In this document: positions 57,425 through 64,000 of the stretch, one piece after another
Layout: each line of letters starts with the position of its first letter
Numbering within the stretch: the first letter of the stretch is position 1
Assembly: GCA_025617745.1 (NCBI GenBank)
Contig: CM046858.1
Span: 42,143,850 to 42,207,849, forward strand
Direction of reading: 5' to 3'
DNA: 64,000 bases
DNA from: Heliocidaris erythrogramma
Lineage: Eukaryota; Echinodermata; Echinoidea; Camarodonta; Echinometridae
Made by a program: the position numbers and the translations under genes
Notes under the pieces: model-generated
Seen by the model: only the letters and a program-made list of their open reading frames with translations
Databases searched by the model: none
Told to the model about the DNA's origin: nothing

Positions 57425-57747
57425 CACTCATAGGTACACGCCATTGCCGACTGTGTAGGAACGCAGGCGGTACTAATAATGCATCACTGTGCATTGTTGG
57501 CTATATTTAAGTTAATACCTGCGGTTGAAATCTACTTAAATATAAAGAATTATATTGAATAATAGATGATTAAAACTTACCAGTTTGTTTTGTGACCTTT
57601 GAAGAGGGTTTCCTGAAATTTTGGGTACTTTTTGTCGATAACTCCTATCGAGTCCCGTCAGAGCATCCATTTTCTATCTTTCACGATTATGATGAAGGGA
57701 GCCCTCAGCGCTCGTAGTGGTACCGGCGCGATCGGTTCGTCGATCTC

Positions 57748-58018
57748 CTACGAAGACCTGGAAGGGCCAAACTGACGACGTAAAAAAATTAAAAATATTA
57801 CGTACGTACGTAATAATACTATGTACGTACGTACGTAATAATTACTACGTACGTACGTAATAATAATACGTACGTACGTAGTAATTATCACGTACGTACG
57901 TAGTATTTAATACGTAGGTACGTAGTATTTAATACGTAGGTACGTAGTATTATTACGTACGTACGTAATATTTTTAATTTTTTTACGTCGTCAGTTTGGC
58001 CCTTCCAGGTCTTCGTAG
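57748..58018. repeat. 271-bp inverted repeat packed with ACGTACGTACGT
   Basis: Outer arms start 'CTACGAAGACCTGGAAGGGC' and end with its complement. Between them are eight 'ACGTACGTACGT'-type 12-mers (two changed to ACGTAGGTACGT) separated by short A/T spacers ('AATAATAC', 'AATAATTACT'). Each 12-mer is itself a palindrome. Confidence 0.9.
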
Positions 58019-58228
58019 AATAGCTTGTGTGCGTAACATTCTGCGTACGTATCTATGGTGCGTAACCATGTAGAGTGGCCTCACTAGTGCGCAACATATT
58101 GAGAGCAGTCGTCATACGTATCGATGTCTGTGTAACAACTACCAAAAACAAGGCTGTAAATGTAAGTTTTTATAACTTTCTACATTTTGTGTCTTAACGA
58201 ACTTGTAAATTCATATGTGATGCACCAC

Positions 58229-58264
58229 GCGGTACCCGGGGTAGCGTTGTACCCCGGGGTACCA
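58229..58264. repeat. GC-rich hairpin GGTACCCGGGGTA
   Basis: 'GGTACCCGGGGTA' and 'TACCCCGGGGTACC' are complements apart from one C, with a 6-nt loop. Confidence 0.75.
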
Positions 58265-59139
58265 CGTTGTGTAGCGCCATCTCACGTCCACTCGAGTACA
58301 ACCCCAGAGTTATGAATGCAGTGCGTGTACGTATTACCAATGCATGTTAACAGTGCATGGTGTGCATGCACTGTACTGCTGCTCGGGCTATAGCGCTAGC
58401 TGCTAGCCCTCACAATAGCGCTAGCTCCCGCGGCTTTAGAACTTGATTTTATTTCACTTCTTCCTAAAAAACATCACATCATCGTTACTGTATTTTAGCT
58501 GTCAAACTTTCAAACTTAGACAATGGTGGAAGGTAATGGTGGATACGGAAATTTACTGTAAGGACGTAAGAAGACAGATTTCAAGGACAGAGAAAGTTGA
58601 AAGAGTACGATATCGTGCAATACAGAACTTGGGGGACGAGCAGGCCGCTGATCTGTGTACATGGTAGCGGTTTTTAGGAAGGCGAGTGACGGGGGAGACA
58701 AGGAGCAGGCTGATGGTGTTATTATGACACTGCTGGCCCAATCCCTCTCTCAAATCGAAGAAATAGAAATCAGTAATAGAATAATTACTCACAACAACAA
58801 TGAATTTGAGAAAAATACATGACTAATAGGATTTTTTACAAGAACATGGGACATAGGTTTCCTACACAGTCGGCAATGGCGTGTGCCTATGAATGAATAT
58901 GACCATTGCTTGCTGATGTGAGTTAACCTAATTCTAAAAACTATACACGGGTAGAAAACGATGAGCGGAACTAGCGGGCGGATCATGAATATGTATAATG
59001 TATTAACTGACATCATAAAATGACCAGAACCACTCATAGGCACACGCCATTGCCGACTGTAGGAACGCAGCCAACACACATCCCAGTACTAATAATGCAT
59101 CACTGTGCATTTTCGTGTCTGTTTTGTTCAAATTAGGAA

Positions 59140-59722
59140 ATAAAATTCCTAAATTATGCAAATTATAATGAAGTATAATTGGAATTCTATTAATAATAAT
59201 GAAGTACAAGTAGAAGAGGGTTAGCATTTTTCCCAGGTGCCAGGCAGTGAGACCACACAAAGGAAATTCAAAGTCAATTGAAAATTCCAATGAGGACGGA
59301 GTCCCTATAAATAGGGCTCAAGTGTGTGAGTATTCATCGTTCCAAAGTAAAGAGCTGTTCAAGTATGTACAGGACAACAAAAATATGGAGGAGGGAGACT
59401 GCACAAAAAAAGGACAAGTCATTGACGTGAGTTCAAGTTCAATAACGCTAATCATTCAAATCACGTCATCCTCTTGCAACATGGCTCTCACGATTAAAAG
59501 AAAAGACATAATGGCCACTCTATCGTCAACACAGGATGCAAACAACCACTTCAATCATGGCTTAAAGAGGTTCTGGGATTTACAACAGATTCTCAAAACA
59601 GAATATGGGTGGGAGTTTCAGAAATTCTGAAATGGGTGGGACCCTCTTCTACTTGTACTTCATTATTATTAATAGAATTCCAATTATACTTCATTATAAT
59701 TTGCATAATTTAGGAATTCTAT
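59140..59722. mobile_element. Fold-back element, ~82-bp arms around a 420-bp core
   Basis: The arm 59140-59221 ('CTTCATTATTATTAATAGAA' on its complement) matches 59641-59722 as an exact inverted copy but for a few bases. The core has a 'CCCTATAAATAGGG' sequence (about 59300) and an open frame 59247-59630 without a recognised domain (starts MRPHKGNSKS, ends GWEFQKF). It may be a domesticated or captured segment, or chance. Confidence 0.65.
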
Positions 59723-60204
59723 TACATAACATTCGTACAAGTCTTCAGAGGGTTAGCATATTCAAAGCGTAAATCGCAGAAGCTCTGGCGAATTCACTTG
59801 AAATAAAGAGAAAACAAAGTTTTATCCTTTATCCTTTATATTCCAGATTAATCAACAATACACTTAATTCACCAGAGAGGAGGAGTTTCAAACATGTGCG
59901 TACAACGCACAAAAATTTACTTTCCCATCTTTCACTCTGTTACTCGAGTGACGAAACTATGAAAATTGTTCCATCAAAATAATACACAATATGGGTCTCC
60001 TAAACGACTTACATATTTTCCTTTTTTAACTTACTCTTTGCTGCTTAAGTGGCAAAACAACAAGCTTCATCATATAACATGTAAATAACATAGATATTCA
60101 ACTTCTTAGAAATATGTAGAGGACATTTGCCTCGAAAAAACACGAAATCATAGAGATGGAGGAAAATTAAACTAAATCGTGGATTTACACGAAATAGAAC
60201 ATAG

Positions 60205-61488
60205 TCATTCCGAATTATTCAAGACTGCTGAAGCAAAAGTTGTTTCTTCAATAACAGGCTTGAGGTAAAATGTTTGAAAGGTTCTAGCATTGGACCAGTC
60301 TGCCTTCTTCAAAATTTCTTTCATAGTTACACCATGGGCGAAGGCAGAAGAGGTGGACGCGCTTCGAAAGCTGTGAGCCGAAAAAACTGTAGTATCGATT
60401 CCCGATGCTGATAAGGTAGACTTTAGCCATCTGGCTAATGTGCTGGACGTCACAGATTTGTGCGGTTTCTTGGTAGAAATGAAAAGTTTTGTTTCGCCCG
60501 TCTCCTCACGAAGAGACTTTGTACGATTAATGTACTCCTGTAAAGCTGACAACACACATAATTTCTTATTAGAAGGGTAGGGCAGAAGTTCGATAGTCTG
60601 ATTTGCAATACCTCGCTTTGGCGTAGTTGTTTTCAAAAGGTTCATGACCTGAAAAACTGCTCTATCGTCAGACAAGTTCAAAAAAGAAATATCCAGATGG
60701 TTAAGGGTCTGCGTGCGTTGCGCTGACACTAAGGCAACTAAAGAAGCCAACTTTTTACTGAGGTCTAACAGAGAAAGATGAGAATTATCAGCGATTGAAC
60801 ATAAATAATCAAAAACTTTGGAAACTTTCCAAGTACATGTACTATGGTATCTAGGTTTCGGGGTATTAATATTGAATACCCCCTTCATAAGTCTAACAAC
60901 CAAGGGATGTTTTCCAACTGGGAATCCTTCGATTGGATGGAGAACAGATGAAAGCGCTGATCGGTACGAATTAATGGTTGAATACGCTTTATCTTGTCTC
61001 TGTTGAGAACTAAGGAAGTTTATTACGTCAGCGATACATGGTTGATAGGGATTAATCGACTGTTCACCACACCAGCGAAGCCATAGTTGAAAAGCTGATT
61101 CGTACTGCTTGCTGGTTCCATCTCGCCAAGAGAGGGCGATAAGACTCGAAGCGTGTTCCGAAATTCCCGTTGAGCGCCAGCGTTCGACGAGATGACGAAG
61201 GCGGTTAGATGAAGATTTGGGAACGGACTCGGACAATCGATCAAAGAGTTGGGTGGTAGAAGAAGAGGTACAGCAACCAGTAACTGAAGAATTATTGGGT
61301 ACCAAGGCTGAGCTTGCCATAGAGGTGCGATGAGTAAGGCTTTCTCTACGTTGTCTTTCCTCACTTTGTGTAGGACCCTGGCAAGAAGACAAAAGGGGGG
61401 AAAGAGATACACTGTCATTGAATTCCAAGATAAAGAAAATGCATCTACTTCGAATGCTTTGGGGTCGCGTTTCCATGTGACATAACAT
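60205..61488 (-). CDS. DIRS tyrosine recombinase
   Basis: It integrates the circular DNA copy of the element by strand exchange at short homologies, without target duplication (family knowledge). From the ATG at 61488 the protein has 427 residues; a later ATG at 61320 (MASSALVPNN) is another possible start. The N-terminal core-binding region contains TSKQYESAFQLWLRWC. Catalytic residues are all present: Arg in LVSAQRTQTL (about 258), His and Arg in SAHSFRSAS (372, 375), Trp in ADWSNARTF (398) and Tyr in QTFYLKPV (408). It overlaps the pol frame in another phase, as in DIRS1. The stop at 60205 follows AVLNNSE. Confidence 0.95.
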   Translation of the reverse strand: MLCHMETRPQSIRSRCIFFILEFNDSVSLSPLLSSCQGPTQSEERQRRESLTHRTSMASSALVPNNSSVTGCCTSSSTTQLFDRLSESVPKSSSNRLRHLVERWRSTGISEHASSLIALSWRDGTSKQYESAFQLWLRWCGEQSINPYQPCIADVINFLSSQQRQDKAYSTINSYRSALSSVLHPIEGFPVGKHPLVVRLMKGVFNINTPKPRYHSTCTWKVSKVFDYLCSIADNSHLSLLDLSKKLASLVALVSAQRTQTLNHLDISFLNLSDDRAVFQVMNLLKTTTPKRGIANQTIELLPYPSNKKLCVLSALQEYINRTKSLREETGETKLFISTKKPHKSVTSSTLARWLKSTLSASGIDTTVFSAHSFRSASTSSAFAHGVTMKEILKKADWSNARTFQTFYLKPVIEETTFASAVLNNSE

Positions 61489-63050
61489 GGTAATTGATTG
61501 TTGAAGCAAGAAGAAAAAAGATCAATCTCGGGTCTTACATTGAAATGACGACAGATTGAAACAAATAAATCAGGACAAAGGTGAAGCTCTTTGTTAAGAT
61601 CCCTACGTGAAAGCGTGTCAGCTTCTATATTAAGCATGCCAGCCAGGTGGGATGCAGACAACCAAATATTGCGATCGAAACAAAAGGTCCAAATTGCATA
61701 AGAAATTCTATTTAATTGAGGAACGCATCCCCCTAGTTTATTAATGTAAGAGACTGCAGAACTATTGTCTGACTTAATGTGAATATGGGTATCATGACGG
61801 GTACTACATAGAGTAGACAATGCGTGTTTAATTGCGAGTAATTCAAGAACATTGATATGCAAATGAGAAACACTGGACGACCAAACACCTTGAGAAAAGG
61901 AGTTATCGTCCTCGCAGAAAGCACCCCACCCAGTATTGCTCGCATCTGTACGTATTGAAACGTCAATTGGAGGAATTTCTGCAGAAGAACAGAATTCCTC
62001 AGGTGGGATATTAAGCCACCACTCGATTTCTTGTAAAACGTCTCTGTTTAATGACAATGTAGCATCAAAATTCCCATCTGAATTTTGTAGTGCAATGATT
62101 TTGGTTCTTTCCAACAGACGATAATGAAGTCTGCCTTTTGGAAAGGCATCAAAGGAAGAAACAATGAGTCCAATAAACCTAGCAAGATCACGAATAATAA
62201 CCTTTTCTGAAAGAAGGATCAAATTTCCTAGCGTTCTTATTTTCTCCACCTTCTCATGAGGTAGGCTTATTGTCAAACTTGACGAGTCAATACAAAAGCC
62301 AAGATAAGTAGCGCTAGTTTCGGGTGTCAACGAGGATTTCATAAAATTAATATTAAATCCTAATGAGGACAACAAATCGCAAACAAATTGAGTATGCTCA
62401 ATGCTCATTTTTCTTGAATTAGCAAAAATAATAATATCATCTAAATAGATCATAGAACGAATGCCTCTACTTCTCATGGTAGCCATTACTGGTTTCATGA
62501 CTTTAGTAAATACTCTTGGAGCTGAACTAAGCCCAAAAGGTAGACATTGGAAACAATAAAAGACATTTTCCCACGAAAAACCTAAATAACGATGATAACT
62601 TTCATGAATAGGAATGGAAAAATAAGCATCCTTGAGATCAATGGAAGTTATGAAATCAGATTTCATCACAATATCCTTAACATTTTTAAATGTTTCCATC
62701 TTAAAATGTTCATACTTAACAAAATGGTTCAGGTTTTTCAGATTTATGATTGGTCTGCGTTCCCCTGATTTCTTAGGGATAGTGAAGATAGTAGATAAGA
62801 AAACAATGTTTTGCTTCGATGTTTGTTTAATTGCTTTCTTCTTGAGAAGGGAACTGATTTCCCTGTTAATTGCCTCTCTCTCTTCGAGAGAAGTGATATA
62901 GTTACTCGGAAAGTGAGACTGACAAGGAGAAGAAGTAAAATCAATTTTATATCCACTAATTGCATCTAGCACCCAAGGATCTGATGTTAGACGAGACCAT
63001 TCATCTCTGAAAAACCTGAGTCTCCCTGAATCGGAAAGATCACTTACTAG
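61023..63050 (-). CDS. DIRS pol: reverse transcriptase, RNase H, MT-like domain
   Basis: It copies element RNA to DNA. Counted from the proposed frameshift point (675 codons): LVSDLSDSGRLRFFRDEW, then WVLDAISGYKIDF; RT fingers IPKKSGERRPIIN; SIDLKDAYFSIPI (motif A); QCLPFGLSSAPRVFTKVM (motif B); MIYLDDIIIF (motif C, residues 202-205). RNase H has RTDASNTGWGAF, NVLELLAIKHAL, IKSDNSSAV and NIEADTLSRRD, giving D-E-D-D at about 369, 403, 428 and 478. After it, PEIDLFSSCFNNQLPCY and LFPPFCLL fit the DAM/MT-like domain of DIRS elements. The first Met of this frame (KMETF) lies after RT motif 1, so it needs a fusion to gag or non-AUG start. Confidence 0.95.
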   Translation of the reverse strand, partial: LVSDLSDSGRLRFFRDEWSRLTSDPWVLDAISGYKIDFTSSPCQSHFPSNYITSLEEREAINREISSLLKKKAIKQTSKQNIVFLSTIFTIPKKSGERRPIINLKNLNHFVKYEHFKMETFKNVKDIVMKSDFITSIDLKDAYFSIPIHESYHRYLGFSWENVFYCFQCLPFGLSSAPRVFTKVMKPVMATMRSRGIRSMIYLDDIIIFANSRKMSIEHTQFVCDLLSSLGFNINFMKSSLTPETSATYLGFCIDSSSLTISLPHEKVEKIRTLGNLILLSEKVIIRDLARFIGLIVSSFDAFPKGRLHYRLLERTKIIALQNSDGNFDATLSLNRDVLQEIEWWLNIPPEEFCSSAEIPPIDVSIRTDASNTGWGAFCEDDNSFSQGVWSSSVSHLHINVLELLAIKHALSTLCSTRHDTHIHIKSDNSSAVSYINKLGGCVPQLNRISYAIWTFCFDRNIWLSASHLAGMLNIEADTLSRRDLNKELHLCPDLFVSICRHFNVRPEIDLFSSCFNNQLPCYVTWKRDPKAFEVDAFSLSWNSMTVYLFPPFCLLARVLHKVRKDNVEKALLIAPLWQAQPWYPIILQLLVAVPLLLPPNSLIDCPSPFPNLHLTAFVISSNAGAQREFRNTLRVLSPSLGEMEPASSTNQLFNYGFAGVVNSRLIPINHVSLT

Positions 63051-64000
63051 TTTTTTTGAAATGGCTTGTTACTCTTAAAGTGGAATGTGTTCGACTTTGG
63101 AGGCGGCGCACGGGAAACCGTGGCTGGGGGGCGAAAATCGCCTTTCCGTGTCTGGAAGGAAGAATTATCCTTCCCAAAACGTGAACGATCTTGACGATCA
63201 TGACGATCGCGACGATAAGCAGGATAAGGCTCGTCCCGTCGACTGTAGCTGCATGAGCGCTTTGCCTTCAAATTAGGCGCGATCTTCTGGCTGACTTGGT
63301 ATGAATCACCTACTGTTTTCAATGTAGAATGAAAGTCGTCACCAAACAGGCTCTCTGTCAATGGGATAGAACGATTACAAATCCCCTTGTACTTGTGGCT
63401 AAAGGAGCGTTTCCATTCCTCCCTTCTTTTCATACTCACATCGTATGAGGTGAAACCTCCGAGAGTAATGCCGTCGAGAGCAAAGCGCTTGATCCGCTCA
63501 ACATCAACACAACGCTTCTCCGTAGTCGCACTATGGAGTTCGGAAAGAATTTCTCCGTAGGGCAGAAAGCTCTTGACAATAAAGCTCTGCAATTTCTGAG
63601 AGCGGGAGTCTGCTGATCGAATTTTAGGAGAGATAGTACCCCACAATTCATGAGGAATTCTGGGTGCGCAGACAGCGGGAGCATTTTCAGGCGTGAGATA
63701 TTGCTTCGCAATATTTTCGAGACTTTCTTTTTTGGGGGGAAGTGTGACTGCCTTCGTCATGCGAGTAGCCAAGCCATCAAAAACAGCTGGTCGACGCTTC
63801 TCCGACGAACCTTGGTAAAGGTCTGCACAATCTCCGTCCAAAAACGGCTCGCTAGTTTTGGGCTCTACGGCCTCAAAAGAAAAATCAATTGGATCGTAAC
63901 TGGATACCCTACTGGGTGAATTAGAGCAGTGAGACAGCGTCTCATCAGCGAAAATGCTCATTAAATCATCGTCTTTGTTAACAGCAGAACGCTCAATGCT
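63047..64000 (-). CDS. DIRS gag, 5' end outside the window
   Basis: The structural protein that is expected to package element RNA. The frame is open from the right edge for 317 residues. The middle contains LSELHSATTEKRCVDVERIK and ESLFGDDFHSTLKTVGDS; the C-terminus is very basic and aromatic (SYSRRDEPYPAYRRDRHDR, FHFKSNKPFQKN), a likely RNA-binding tail; no CCHC knuckle is seen. An ATG at 63961 is internal, because the same frame continues upstream (SIERSAVNKDDDLM). It ends at TAG 63049-63047, directly after a slippery heptamer. Confidence 0.88.
   Translation of the reverse strand, partial: SIERSAVNKDDDLMSIFADETLSHCSNSPSRVSSYDPIDFSFEAVEPKTSEPFLDGDCADLYQGSSEKRRPAVFDGLATRMTKAVTLPPKKESLENIAKQYLTPENAPAVCAPRIPHELWGTISPKIRSADSRSQKLQSFIVKSFLPYGEILSELHSATTEKRCVDVERIKRFALDGITLGGFTSYDVSMKRREEWKRSFSHKYKGICNRSIPLTESLFGDDFHSTLKTVGDSYQVSQKIAPNLKAKRSCSYSRRDEPYPAYRRDRHDRQDRSRFGKDNSSFQTRKGDFRPPATVSRAPPPKSNTFHFKSNKPFQKN
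63050..63056 (-). promoter_or_regulatory. Candidate -1 ribosomal frameshift site A AAA AAC
   Basis: In the gag frame the codons are CAA AAA AAC TAG, so the heptamer is in the X XXY YYZ phase. A one-base backward slip continues with CTA GTA AGT GAT and enters the pol frame, avoiding the stop. The A-run (seven A) is a place where sequencing error is possible, but the phase fits without any correction. Confidence 0.55.

Larger units (their letters stand above)
57425..58895. mobile_element. TIR element with CACTCATAGG(T/C)ACACGCC ends
   Basis: 'CACTCATAGGTACACGCCAT' and on through 'TGCCGACTGTGTAGGAA' at the left pairs with its complement at 58858-58895, about 38 bp. A further left-end copy starts at 59031. 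The interior contains the ACGTACGT hairpin, a second hairpin near 58230 and decayed coding-like frames (58520-58821, VRYRAIQNLGDEQAADL and MTLLAQSLSQIEEIE) that I do not recognise. No matching target duplication. Confidence 0.6.
59760..64000 (-). mobile_element. DIRS-type tyrosine-recombinase retrotransposon
   Basis: Minus-strand order gag, RT/RNase H/MT-like, then a tyrosine recombinase frame that overlaps the end of pol by about 0.47 kb: the defining layout of DIRS1-group elements. No integrase, protease or LTR. All three frames lack internal stops and key residues are kept, so the copy looks young. The 5' part runs off the right edge. The left limit is not certain; 59760-60204 is non-coding 3' sequence and I could not define the inverted or circular-junction repeats. 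Confidence 0.92.

Overview
The window is animal nuclear DNA, most likely from a marine deuterostome. An echinoid (sea urchin) is the best guess. Genes are sparse and split by introns, introns and spacers are AT-rich, and repeats are dense: poly-G/poly-C-cored 'GGCGGATCC' repeats, fold-back elements with 'GGGGAGCGTTTCATGAA' or 'AGGCCC(A/G)AATTCAC' ends, a 'GGCCAAGTCCACCCTAAC' fold-back, 'GCGAGCGCGAAGCGC' units and 'TTCGTAATTCCGAA' units. The species call rests on remembered repeat style, not on a database search.

Host genes are few. A SAM-dependent class I methyltransferase lies on the minus strand. Its first coding exon is 30539-30353 and the next is 8667-8339, separated by an intron of about 21.7 kb; the junction keeps the reading frame across motif I / post-I. 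A tRNA-like gene with a UCU anticodon (28759-28830) sits inside that intron. A plus-strand first exon with a mitochondrial-presequence look (43026-43192) has a good donor site, and its intron appears to hold the transposon pile that follows. Two splice-flanked plus-strand mini-exons (11719-11815, 12299-12401) and an unrecognised last-exon-like frame (2397-2838) are weaker.

Layout. 1-8.3 kb: spacer with a TTAA-bounded fold-back, duplicated repeats and a decayed Crypton/DUF3504-type tyrosine recombinase. 8.3-30.5 kb: the methyltransferase intron, with a deleted Tc1 element only 34 bp from the 3' splice site, several decayed LINE fragments, fold-backs and a ~150-bp tandem array. 31.5-36.7 kb: two TIR elements flanking a Ty3/gypsy remnant (primer-binding-like site, split retropepsin, in-frame minisatellite). 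38.5-40.7 kb: a decayed endonuclease-RT LINE. 43.3-57.4 kb: a nested transposon complex. A ~692-bp TIR family with 8-bp target duplications holds a ~9-kb TIR element, which itself holds another TIR element, a CCTACGGA satellite array and a TA-flanked element inside that array. 57.4-59.7 kb: further fold-backs, including an ACGTACGT hairpin. 59.9 kb to the right edge: a DIRS-type retrotransposon on the minus strand with gag, RT/RNase H/MT-like and tyrosine recombinase frames all open, and a heptamer A AAA AAC directly before the gag stop in the right phase for a -1 shift into pol.

The strongest observations are the transposon stratigraphy, supported by matching target duplications and by the reconstructed host length of 692 bp, the candidate gag-pol frameshift, and the Tc1 insertion hugging a splice acceptor.
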